Assembly (NCBI RefSeq): GCF_030519655.1
Contig: NZ_JAUMIT010000005.1
Location: 248,001-312,000 of the forward strand
Source of the DNA: Wenyingzhuangia gilva
GTDB lineage: Bacteria > Bacteroidota > Bacteroidia > Flavobacteriales > Flavobacteriaceae
Direction: 5' to 3'
DNA: 64,000 nucleotides
Shown here: positions 34,915 to 42,541 of the stretch, piece by piece
Position numbering within the stretch: the first letter of the stretch is position 1
How the letters are laid out: each line of letters opens with the position of its first letter
Program-made: the position numbers and the translations under genes
The notes under the pieces: model-generated
The model's database searches: none
Seen by the model: the letters and a program-made list of their open reading frames with translations, nothing else
Told to the model about the DNA's origin: nothing

Positions 34915-36113
34915 TAGATTTTAATTTCTAGTTGTTTGTTAATTTGTGCTGCGTTAATTTTAATGATATACTTTTTGTCTTTTTTGATAAAGGTGTGTAA
35001 ATCAAAAATAGCAAAGCCGTTTTCAGTTTGTAGGTTTATTTTTTGAATTTGTTCGTTATCATCAAACAATTCTAAAGTCACCATCAATCCGTCTGGTAAA
35101 GTTTGGTTCATAAAACTTTTAAAAGGACCCACAACTAAATGTTTTTCATCGTTTTTAAAATCAATATTAAAATTTTTGACAGCGTTTTTATAAGTTAAAG
35201 TGATGAGGTTGCTTTCAGAAAATCCATCAATAAACGCTTTTATATTCCAGGTATCTTCATGATCAGGATGTACCATTTGTGCCGTAGCGACTCCATTAAT
35301 GGTGGTTCCAAAAGTTTGTAAGTATATTCCTTTGTTGTTTTCTATTCTAAAAGTAACAGAAGTTCCATCGGCAACAACATTATCATATCTATCTTTAATA
35401 ATGGAGGTGTAAAATTTAGTGATCTGATTTCCATCCCCATAATCGTGAACCCTTTCAAAATCAATGTTAAAATTTGTTGGGCCAGCAGGAACAATTTCTA
35501 AGGTATATTCTTTAGAAGTCTCGTTTAAACATTCAGAACTAATAAATGTTCTACCAGCTTTACGATTGGTATAAATAATTTTGTGAGCAATCATTCCGTT
35601 AAAAGGAAGGGTGTTTTGTTCAAAAGTATTCAGGTGTTTTTTCTGAATCAAAACAGGAGTGTTTTTTGCCACAGGATTGTTATAATCATCCAAAGGAATT
35701 ACAACCAACATGGCGTAATCTTTATCTCCAACTTCTATACTTGGTGGCCCTAAATAGGTTTCTATCTTGCTGATGTTTTGGGTGGGATGAATGTAAAAAT
35801 CACCTTTTATGTTTTTGTATTTTTGTGTTAATTGCCAATGGTTCCATCCAGATTTTTGACTCATAAATTCAGGAACTTCATATACAATTTGTTTTTTATT
35901 TGCTGTAGGAGTAATGATGATATTTCCATAACTATTGCTGTAATACATATCTGGAATGGAATCAGATATTTTATTAAAAACAAGCTTGATTTTGTTTCCT
36001 GCAACAAACTCCTCCTTAGCATTTTGCAATTTCATGCCCAAGTTGCTGTTTTGTGCATAAGAGCTCAAAGCAATAAAAAAAGTAGCTATAATATGTAGTA
36101 CAAAGTTTTTCAT
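34914..36113 (-). CDS. Secreted protein with Ig-like (invasin-type) domains, unknown function
   Basis: A 399-residue protein with signal peptide (ends ALSSYAQ). It is beta-rich, with at least two Ig-like units: one around DYAMLVVIPLDDYNNPVAKN and one with the Big_1-type pattern DRYDNVVADGTSVTFRIENN followed by TTINGVATAQMV. Such domains are usually extracellular or periplasmic and mediate contacts. It directly abuts the 1027-residue membrane protein gene and overlaps the hydrolase gene by one base, so it is probably part of one periplasmic assembly. No catalytic motif is seen. Confidence 0.75.
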   Translation of the reverse strand: MKNFVLHIIATFFIALSSYAQNSNLGMKLQNAKEEFVAGNKIKLVFNKISDSIPDMYYSNSYGNIIITPTANKKQIVYEVPEFMSQKSGWNHWQLTQKYKNIKGDFYIHPTQNISKIETYLGPPSIEVGDKDYAMLVVIPLDDYNNPVAKNTPVLIQKKHLNTFEQNTLPFNGMIAHKIIYTNRKAGRTFISSECLNETSKEYTLEIVPAGPTNFNIDFERVHDYGDGNQITKFYTSIIKDRYDNVVADGTSVTFRIENNKGIYLQTFGTTINGVATAQMVHPDHEDTWNIKAFIDGFSESNLITLTYKNAVKNFNIDFKNDEKHLVVGPFKSFMNQTLPDGLMVTLELFDDNEQIQKINLQTENGFAIFDLHTFIKKDKKYIIKINAAQINKQLEIKI

Positions 36114-39100
36114 TTAATAAGGAACGCCTGTATAATTGTTGATTTCTATTTTAACGTAAGAAAAGTAAGGATGATTTATTTTGATTAATGGGTTGTGAAT
36201 AGCACTTTTTCTCTGATCTATAATTTTACTTGCAATGGATTTGTTTGGCAATCCATTAACAAAACAATTTTCCATACTGCTATTAATAACAACTGATGAG
36301 GTTTGAGGAATATGATACTCAAAAGGATGTTTTCTTTGTTGCCTGATTCCTTCTATAACATAAGTGTCATCTACATATATTGGATTTTTATTTTCATCAT
36401 AAAAAGTAAAAATCAACTGAGGAATGGTAGTTTGTGCAGTACCACTATTAAACAGTAAACCGCTTATTTCTGAGGAGGTAATGTTTAATTTAGAAATGGC
36501 TACTTTTTTATATAAGTCAGCTCCAGAAACATTTCCCGCTATTTGTAAATCGAATTTTGTTGGTTTATCACTCAAGTCTATTTCCGTAAATTCATCAGGA
36601 TTAAAAGTTGTAGGTGATTTTTCGTTGATGTTTAACCAAGCAATTCCTTCAAAATCTATTTTAAAAGAAGTAATTTCTTTGGGTAATAATTTATGCTTTA
36701 CTTGGTCTTTTGCGTTAAAAGTCGCTAAAAGTTCATTGTTGTTATTGTATAAAGTTCCTTTTAAAACAATATCAGCAGGAACATTGTCAATATTTTGAAC
36801 TTCTCCAATAACAGAAAATTGTCCATTATGTTCAATAAGTTTTGCGGTTAATATTTCTAATACAGGTTGTTTTAAAACATCTTCATGGTAGGTTTGTTCA
36901 GTTGTAATTCTCCTTCTTCCTTGGTTAAAATAAGTCGGTTTATTTTCTACAAACAATTGGTCAGGAGGTAAGTCTTTATTAATGGTTTCTGGGTTGATGT
37001 ACCAATTTCCATTTTTCTTTACCAAAGTTTTAAAACAACTATCATTTACTTTTTCTAGAGCGGTAATCCACGCTGTTTTTATATTGGCAACAGCGGAACT
37101 ATCTGTTTGTTCAGTAATGTTAATATTGATACTGTCCAATTTTGCATAAGAACTTAATAATCCATCTGTAACGGAAACTTGTAACATATATTGAGCAATA
37201 GGCAAATCGCTATCAGGATTAATAAGGCTATGTGCTTTTTCAAAACGTTTAAAGTCTAAAGCATCGTAATAAGTTAAGATGGCGTTTTCAGGAGATCTTT
37301 GAGAATCGTTTTTGATGTAAAAAGAATAACAGGTAAAACCTACAATAATTAATAAAAACAATACCCATGCGTGTAACAATAGTACCAACTTCCAAGGAAA
37401 TTTTTTATAATGATAGCTATCTTTTATATAAGCAATAGTCTGATCTTTTTTAGTTTTAAAAGTTCTGGTTAGTAAACTTCTAGAATTGATTAAAAAAGCA
37501 AGAATAACGGTGAGTAAAGGAACGGTTCCCCAATGTATTTTTTGCCAAGTAGCCACATCAACTCTTGGTAAGATGACACTAATTGGCGGAACGTTTAGTT
37601 TTTCCCAAACCATAATTCCGTTTTCTAGTTGACGTAATCTTTGCCATCCACAGAAATATAGAATAGGATCGTAAAATTTATCATTAGAAAAAATATACTT
37701 TAAATTGTATTTCTCTGGTACGGTTAAAAATTGTTGTAAAGAACCAATTCCTTCAATTCCTTTAAATTTTGAGTTTTCCAATCGTTCAATAGCTCTGGTG
37801 GTTAACTCAGGTAATCTTCTGGCTGAATGATAATTTCCATCAACAGTTAATGCTTTTGTATTTGCAGATAGCCATGCCATTTGGTCGCCAAACCCTAAAG
37901 TTAAATATCTCCATTGGTCATGTTGATCTTGATTTAAGAAGTTTACAATTGGGAGGATTTTTATTTTTTGAGGTTGAGAGGGTCTAAAATATCCTAAACT
38001 GATGGTAAAAACACTCATGAATAAAAAAGAAAAAGCTAAGAATCCGCCTATAATTCTATGATAAATAGGACCAAACCTTTTCTGAATGATTTGTTTTAAA
38101 TCTCCTTCCGAAAATCTAAGGGCAAATTCTCCCACCATAGGAATAGACATAATAGCTGCCCACAAGGTAAATCTATCGAGGGTTAAAATATTAAACGCAT
38201 TTTCACCAAGAATCATTTTAGGTAGTGGAGTGGTTCCTCCAGTTCCTAGCAAAGTCAACATAGATAATGAGATTCCAAAGAAAATATATCGTTTGTGATA
38301 GTATCTATAAAAGATGTAAGGCAGTAAAAATAAGACCACTCCCCACGGAATTAAAAAGAAAACCAACCCTGATGAGGTGATTTCTATAAAATTATCTCTA
38401 GATCCGTGTGGAATAGGAACTTGCGTGATGGGGTTGTTCTTGGAATTAATCCAATAAGGCAATAAACAGGTTACGATAATGGTTAAAGCAAGCACAACAA
38501 ATGGTATGATTCTTTTTAACAATTCTTTAAAGCTTAGTAGAAAAATACGAATCGTTACTTTTTTTAAAGTACCTGCCTTTTGGGTAGCGTGATCCATAAT
38601 GGCTGTCCCGATTAATGGAGAGATAAAAAACACCATTCCAAATATGGGTGTTACATGGTGAGAGGTTACTGTAACTGAAATTAAAGAAAGGGAGGTGAAT
38701 AAATATTTTAGTTTTCCCTCTTTAATCCACAGGTAAATTTCTGGCATGGCATGTAAAAGAACAGAAACACCAATAATACTAGGGAGTTGCCCAAATAAAT
38801 GTAAAGTTTCTATAAAGGTTGAAGACAACGTGGCTAAGATCGCTGCATATCCCGCAGCACTTCTGTTTGAAGTAATAAGCAGGGAAAAACGATAGGTTCC
38901 TGTTATAAATAAAACAACAGCAATTAAAGCGGTGGCAAATAATCCAAATTTTAAACCTCCTATGAAAGATAACAAAGCAATGGTTTGATGTACCAAAGGA
39001 GGGTAACTCATTACTGTAAAACCAGTATACCATTTAAAATTCCATGGTTCAAACCAACTATTTACATAATGATCAGCAAAAAATAAGTGAATCAAAGCAT

Positions 39101-39197
39101 CATAAGTAGTTTCTAAAGTAAAAAACATAGCAGTGCCATGAAAAACCAATCCTATTAATAAAGCGGTAATCAGATATTTATTGGTGCTTTGCTTCAT
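36114..39197 (-). CDS. Large GT-C-like polytopic membrane protein with periplasmic C-terminal domains
   Basis: A 1027-residue protein. The N-terminal 430 residues hold about ten membrane helices with YDALIHLFFADHYVNSW in the first periplasmic loop, the place where GT-C transferases keep an acidic catalytic residue. A soluble loop (about 430-560), two more helices, an NTF2-like stretch (about 645-740, ending VKKNGNWYINPE) and a beta-sandwich tail follow. It resembles proteins annotated as 6-pyruvoyl-tetrahydropterin synthase-related membrane proteins. It is the first gene of the three-gene minus-strand operon. A transferase or polymerase role is inferred. Confidence 0.7.
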   Translation of the reverse strand: MKQSTNKYLITALLIGLVFHGTAMFFTLETTYDALIHLFFADHYVNSWFEPWNFKWYTGFTVMSYPPLVHQTIALLSFIGGLKFGLFATALIAVVLFITGTYRFSLLITSNRSAAGYAAILATLSSTFIETLHLFGQLPSIIGVSVLLHAMPEIYLWIKEGKLKYLFTSLSLISVTVTSHHVTPIFGMVFFISPLIGTAIMDHATQKAGTLKKVTIRIFLLSFKELLKRIIPFVVLALTIIVTCLLPYWINSKNNPITQVPIPHGSRDNFIEITSSGLVFFLIPWGVVLFLLPYIFYRYYHKRYIFFGISLSMLTLLGTGGTTPLPKMILGENAFNILTLDRFTLWAAIMSIPMVGEFALRFSEGDLKQIIQKRFGPIYHRIIGGFLAFSFLFMSVFTISLGYFRPSQPQKIKILPIVNFLNQDQHDQWRYLTLGFGDQMAWLSANTKALTVDGNYHSARRLPELTTRAIERLENSKFKGIEGIGSLQQFLTVPEKYNLKYIFSNDKFYDPILYFCGWQRLRQLENGIMVWEKLNVPPISVILPRVDVATWQKIHWGTVPLLTVILAFLINSRSLLTRTFKTKKDQTIAYIKDSYHYKKFPWKLVLLLHAWVLFLLIIVGFTCYSFYIKNDSQRSPENAILTYYDALDFKRFEKAHSLINPDSDLPIAQYMLQVSVTDGLLSSYAKLDSININITEQTDSSAVANIKTAWITALEKVNDSCFKTLVKKNGNWYINPETINKDLPPDQLFVENKPTYFNQGRRRITTEQTYHEDVLKQPVLEILTAKLIEHNGQFSVIGEVQNIDNVPADIVLKGTLYNNNNELLATFNAKDQVKHKLLPKEITSFKIDFEGIAWLNINEKSPTTFNPDEFTEIDLSDKPTKFDLQIAGNVSGADLYKKVAISKLNITSSEISGLLFNSGTAQTTIPQLIFTFYDENKNPIYVDDTYVIEGIRQQRKHPFEYHIPQTSSVVINSSMENCFVNGLPNKSIASKIIDQRKSAIHNPLIKINHPYFSYVKIEINNYTGVPY

Positions 39198-39286
39198 TTA
39201 TAAATCAATGCTTTGAGTTTTTATCATAAATATAGGGTAAAGTTTTGTGAAGTTAAACGGTTGTGGACTGATGTTTTTTTTCATTC

Positions 39287-39350
39287 ACCGATAGTAACGG
39301 GTACTTAAACTAATTCTCTAAAAATAACTTTCAATGTGTCTGTACTTTTG
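39287..39350 (+). promoter_or_regulatory. Putative LytTR direct-repeat site and -7 element before the GT2 gene (site B)
   Basis: First half-site ATTC-ACCGATAGT (core 39287-39295), second half-site AACTAATTC at 39308-39316, 21 bp later, and a perfect -7 element TACTTTTG at 39343-39350, 56 bp after the first core. The GT2 start codon is 24 bp further on. It lies between the divergent large membrane protein gene and the GT2 gene. No TTTG box is present at -33. Confidence 0.72.
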
Positions 39351-39374
39351 ATGTATAATTTAAAACAAACTATT

Positions 39375-40124
39375 ATGAAAACTGGAATTATTATCCCTTG
39401 TTATAATGAAGCAAATAGATTAGATGTAAATGAATTCATCCGTTTTGCTAAAGAAAATAAAAATTACCACATCTGTTTTGTAAACGATGGAAGTAAAGAT
39501 CATACTTTAGAAGTTTTAGAAAATCTTCAGCAACAATCATCAGACAATGTAACGGTGATTGATGTAAAAATAAATGCTGGAAAAGCAGCTGCTGTAAGAA
39601 CTGGAGTAAAGTACTTAAGCAGAATGGAAGAAATTGCATATATCGGTTTTATGGATGCAGATTTGTCTACAGATTTTAATGATTTTGAAAAATTAGTAAG
39701 AACCTTAAAGTTTAGAGAAGAATTGACTTTTGTCTACGGATCAAGAGGTAAAGGAGAAGGACAGATAGAGAGAAGTTTCTTCAGAAGTCTTTTTTCTAAA
39801 ATGGTAAAAATGATTGTATTGATGATTTTAGGTTTGCCAATTGAAGATACACAATGTGGAGCCAAAGTTTTTAAGAAAGAAATTATTGGAGTTGCATATA
39901 AAGATAAATTTTTAACTCGTTGGTTGTTTGATGTAGAGATTTTTATCAGACTAAAAAAATACTACGGAAAACAAGTTGTTATGAATAAAATTTATGAGCA
40001 ACCATTAACAAGGTGGGTGCATGTAGATGATTCTAAACTAGGTGTAAAAGATGCTATTCAAATTCCTTATATGTTACTTTCTATATGGTTTTCATATAGT
40101 GTAGGTAAAGTTATAAGTAATTAA
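39375..40124 (+). CDS. Glycosyltransferase family 2, polyprenyl-phosphate sugar synthase-like
   Basis: A 249-residue GT-A enzyme starting MKTGIIIPCYNEANRLD at ATG 39375; the in-frame ATG 39336 precedes the promoter element and is rejected. The metal-binding motif is DADLSTDF, and the acceptor region has DTQCGAKVFKKE, as in dolichyl/undecaprenyl-phosphate glucosyltransferases (ALG5/DPM1 type). One hydrophobic stretch occurs near residues 140-155. It may load a lipid carrier with the sugar used by the GT-C-like protein encoded divergently. Confidence 0.87.
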   Translation: MKTGIIIPCYNEANRLDVNEFIRFAKENKNYHICFVNDGSKDHTLEVLENLQQQSSDNVTVIDVKINAGKAAAVRTGVKYLSRMEEIAYIGFMDADLSTDFNDFEKLVRTLKFREELTFVYGSRGKGEGQIERSFFRSLFSKMVKMIVLMILGLPIEDTQCGAKVFKKEIIGVAYKDKFLTRWLFDVEIFIRLKKYYGKQVVMNKIYEQPLTRWVHVDDSKLGVKDAIQIPYMLLSIWFSYSVGKVISN

Positions 40125-40222
40125 TCAAATGGTAAGTATCTAAAAATATAAGGTTTTATAAGTAAATATTAATCAAGGCAATAAGTTTGTTAAATTACTT
40201 AACCTTTAGAAATGATCCATTC

Positions 40223-40286
40223 GTCGACAGTAAACGACCACTCACCTAATGTTGGACTCAATATTAATGATATAAGATTATTTTTG
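40223..40286 (+). promoter_or_regulatory. Putative LytTR direct-repeat site and -7 element (site D)
   Basis: First half-site ATTC-GTCGACAGT (core 40223-40231), second half-site ACCTAATGT at 40244-40252 exactly 21 bp later, and a perfect -7 TATTTTTG at 40279-40286, 56 bp after the first core. The next annotated gene starts only at 40546, so the transcript would have a leader of about 250 nt unless it makes a small RNA or the 17-codon peptide that opens at 40291. Confidence 0.68.
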
Positions 40287-40406
40287 AAGTATGTTTAAAG
40301 GTATTGATAGCAGTTTTTTTTACTGTGTAATTTGTGTGAGTTAAAAATGAACCTTTGGTGTTTTCTTTCATATATAATCAATGCTTTTTAAATGGAATAA
40401 ATCTAA

Positions 40407-40436
40407 TAACTCATTTAACTAATGTTAAATGAGTTA
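40407..40436. repeat. Perfect 13-bp inverted repeat
   Basis: TAACTCATTTAAC (40407-40419), loop TAAT, then GTTAAATGAGTTA (40424-40436). A further TTAAATGAGT copy follows directly. No T-run follows, so it is not a typical terminator. It lies 29 bp upstream of the -33 box of the next promoter, a position suited to a DNA-binding dimer, or it may fold in a leader RNA. Confidence 0.6.
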
Positions 40437-40464
40437 AATGAGTAAAAATATTAACATAAATCAG

Positions 40465-40495
40465 TTTGTTAAGAGTAAATAAAAAATTATTTTTG
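40465..40495 (+). promoter_or_regulatory. Consensus Bacteroidota promoter of the small proline-rich gene
   Basis: TTTG at 40465-40468, exactly 19 bp, then TATTTTTG at 40488-40495, a full match to TTTG-N19-TAnnTTTG. The start codon is 50 bp downstream, giving a leader of about 43 nt. Confidence 0.75.
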
Positions 40496-40545
40496 TTCTC
40501 GATTTAGAAAATTGATATATGTCAGTGTTTTAATAATCAAAAATT

Positions 40546-40740
40546 ATGAAGGCTAAAAGTTATAAAATATTAGTTTTATTAGCAGCGGGTATTGTCTTTT
40601 CGGCTAATGCAGCTCCAGGGCCTCCACCTCCGCCTCCAGGATTACATCCTCCAGCTCTACCTATAAATATGGGTGTGGTAGTATTAATATTAGCAGCTGT
40701 AGGATTGGGAGTAACCAAGTTGAAGAAACAAACGATATAA
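40546..40740 (+). CDS. Small secreted proline-rich protein with C-terminal sorting-like tail
   Basis: A 64-residue protein: signal peptide (residues 1-22, cleavage after NA-A), a proline run (APGPPPPPPGLHPPALP), then PINMG, a hydrophobic helix (about 43-58) and a basic tail KLKKQTI. The P-I-N/D, Gly, helix, basic-end arrangement resembles the PID-CTERM type sorting tails of Bacteroidota, in which PIDGG precedes the helix. It would be processed at the membrane by a sorting enzyme not in this window. It stands downstream of site D and a consensus promoter and ends at a shared terminator. Confidence 0.75.
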   Translation: MKAKSYKILVLLAAGIVFSANAAPGPPPPPPGLHPPALPINMGVVVLILAAVGLGVTKLKKQTI

Positions 40741-40742
40741 AT

Positions 40743-40771
40743 AAAAAAGCCACTCATTGAGTGGCTTTTTT
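40743..40771. terminator. Bidirectional terminator
   Basis: GCCACTC (40749-40755) and GAGTGGC (40759-40765) around ATT, with an A-run before and a T-run after. It can end both the small proline-rich gene (plus) and the riboflavin synthase gene (minus). Confidence 0.88.
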
Positions 40772-40790
40772 ATTTGTTGTAACAATTTTA

Positions 40791-41381
40791 TTAAATGCTA
40801 TATTTGGCTATTTTCTTTACATATTTTCCTAATACATCAAATTCTAAGTTTACTTTTGTGTTTATTTTATAGTGTTTAAATCTAGTGTTTTCATAAGTAT
40901 AAGGAATAATAGCAACACTAAACGTATTTTCTCCAGAGTCAACCACTGTCAAGCTTGTACCGTCTATAGTAATAGATCCTTTTTCAATGGTTAAATTTCC
41001 AAGGGTTTTATCATACTCAAAACTAAACTGCCAACTTCCGTTTTTGTTTTCAATATTAGTACAAATACCAGTCTGATCTACATGTCCTTGTACAATGTGT
41101 CCATCTAACCTATCACCAAGTTTCATTGCTCGTTCTAAATTCACAACATCATTTATTTGTAGTGTGTCTAAATTTGTCTTTTCAAGAGTCTCCGCAATAG
41201 CTGTAACGGTGTATTCGTCTTTATCAATCTTTACTACAGTTAAACAAACACCGTTGTGTGCAACACTCTGATCAATTTTTAGTTCGTTGGTAATATTTGA
41301 AGAAACAGTAATGTCTAAATTGGTGTTTTTGTGTACTAAGTTTTTAACAACACCGGAGGTTTCAATAATTCCTGTAAACAT
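40791..41381 (-). CDS. ribE: Riboflavin synthase alpha subunit
   Basis: A 196-residue enzyme with two lumazine-binding repeats. It starts MFTGIIETSGVV, the hallmark N-terminus, has HNGVCLTVV in the first repeat and GHIVQGHVDQTG at the start of the second, then GSITIDGTSLTVV. It dismutates two 6,7-dimethyl-8-ribityllumazine molecules into riboflavin. No FMN riboswitch is visible in the short upstream region, which holds a minus-strand -7 element TACTTTTG (plus 41417-41424). It diverges from pdxA. Confidence 0.95.
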   Translation of the reverse strand: MFTGIIETSGVVKNLVHKNTNLDITVSSNITNELKIDQSVAHNGVCLTVVKIDKDEYTVTAIAETLEKTNLDTLQINDVVNLERAMKLGDRLDGHIVQGHVDQTGICTNIENKNGSWQFSFEYDKTLGNLTIEKGSITIDGTSLTVVDSGENTFSVAIIPYTYENTRFKHYKINTKVNLEFDVLGKYVKKIAKYSI

Positions 41382-41416
41382 GATGTATATGATTTTAAAT
41401 GACTAATTTCGTACTC

Positions 41417-41424
41417 CAAAAGTA
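41417..41424 (-). promoter_or_regulatory. -7 element of the riboflavin synthase promoter (minus strand)
   Basis: Minus-strand TACTTTTG matches TAnnTTTG, 35 bp before the ribE start and only 7 bp from the divergent pdxA start codon. No good -33 box is seen at 19 bp. Confidence 0.5.
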
Positions 41425-41431
41425 ATATATA

Positions 41432-42469
41432 ATGAGTGATAATCGTATAATAAGAGTAGGAATCTCTGTTGGTGATTTGAATGGTGTAGGAATAGAGTTG
41501 ATTTTAAAAACATTTGAAGATAAAAGAGTGTACGATTTGTGTACACCTGTTGTGTATGCATCAGATAAGGTGATGTCATTTTACAAAAAACAATTAAAGT
41601 TTAATTATCCAATAAATTTTATAGCAGATGCCCAAGGCATAGAAGAAGGAAGGTTAAATGTTATAAAGGTATGGGATGAAGTGGTTGAATTACAACCAGG
41701 GATACCGACACAAGTATCGGGTCAAAAAGCTTTTGAATCATTAGCGGCTGCCACAGAAGCTATAAACAAAGAAGAGATAGATGTGCTTTTAACCGCTCCA
41801 ATAAGTAAAGATAATATTCAGTCAGAGGAATTTAGTTTTCCAGGACATACGGAGTATTTAGAATCAAAAATTGATGGCGAAAGTTTAATGATTTTAATGT
41901 CAAAAGACATCAAAGTAGGATTGGTTACAGGGCATATTCCAGTTTCTCAAGTTTCCGAAGCATTGAACAAAGAACTAATTTGCAAAAAAATTGATATTAT
42001 GTATCAATCATTAATGCAAGATTTTGGAGTCTCAAAACCAAGAATTGCTGTTTTAGGTTTAAATCCACATTGTGGAGATCACGGAGTAATTGGTAAAGAA
42101 GATGATGAATTAATTCGTCCAATATTAGAGGAATATCAAGAAAAAGGTCAGTTGGTTTATGGGCCTTATGCAGCAGATGGTTTCTTTGGAAATCAATCTT
42201 ATCAAAAATTCGATGGAGTTATTTCTATGTATCATGATCAAGGATTGGTTGGGTTTAAAGCCATTTCGTTTGGTGAAGGAGTTAATTTTACCGCAGGTTT
42301 AGCTAAGGTAAGAGTGTCTCCAGACCACGGAACAGCCTTTGATGTTGCTGGAAAAGGAATGGCAAATACTTCCTCATTTCAAGAGGCTTTGTATAAAGGA
42401 ATTTCAATAATTAAAAAGAGAAAAGAGTACGAAAAATTGACGGCTAACAGTTTAAAAACTAAAAAGTAA
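41432..42469 (+). CDS. pdxA: 4-hydroxythreonine-4-phosphate dehydrogenase PdxA
   Basis: A 345-residue metal-dependent dehydrogenase of pyridoxal phosphate synthesis. It starts RVGISVGDLNGVGIELIL, the Bacteroidota form of the GDPAGIGPE motif, and has PGHTE, GLVTGHIPVSQV, LGLNPHCGDHG with the metal-binding His, and SPDHGTAFD near the end. Length and motif order are normal. It begins just inside a region shared with the ribE promoter and is followed by yceD, which has its own promoter. Confidence 0.95.
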   Translation: MSDNRIIRVGISVGDLNGVGIELILKTFEDKRVYDLCTPVVYASDKVMSFYKKQLKFNYPINFIADAQGIEEGRLNVIKVWDEVVELQPGIPTQVSGQKAFESLAAATEAINKEEIDVLLTAPISKDNIQSEEFSFPGHTEYLESKIDGESLMILMSKDIKVGLVTGHIPVSQVSEALNKELICKKIDIMYQSLMQDFGVSKPRIAVLGLNPHCGDHGVIGKEDDELIRPILEEYQEKGQLVYGPYAADGFFGNQSYQKFDGVISMYHDQGLVGFKAISFGEGVNFTAGLAKVRVSPDHGTAFDVAGKGMANTSSFQEALYKGISIIKKRKEYEKLTANSLKTKK

Positions 42470-42487
42470 GAAATTAATCATTTAGTT

Positions 42488-42518
42488 TTTGAATCAACAA
42501 AATGTTTTTATATCTTTG
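42488..42518 (+). promoter_or_regulatory. Consensus promoter of yceD-rpmF
   Basis: TTTG at 42488-42491, exactly 19 bp, then TATCTTTG at 42511-42518: a full consensus match. The yceD start lies 24 bp after it. Confidence 0.8.
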
Positions 42519-42541
42519 CCGGCTCAAATTGATGTTTTTAT

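Larger units (their letters stand above)
40291..40545 (+). other. Long possible leader or small RNA region between site D and the small CTERM-like gene
   Basis: No convincing gene is present. An ATG at 40291 opens 17 codons (MFKGIDSSFFYCVICVS) directly after the site D -7 element. The stretch also contains the perfect inverted repeat at 40407-40436 and a second, consensus promoter at 40465-40495. The 98 bp before site D (40125-40222) show no feature. Confidence 0.35.

Noticed and set aside
36424-36798. 124-residue plus-strand frame inside the 1027-residue membrane protein gene
   Set aside because: Antisense frame of a clear protein; no start signal or family.
39336-39374. Upstream ATG for the GT2 gene
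   Set aside because: It lies before the -7 element at 39343-39350; the conserved start is at 39375.
41382-41431. FMN riboswitch before riboflavin synthase
   Set aside because: The upstream region is too short and shows none of the conserved stems of that riboswitch.
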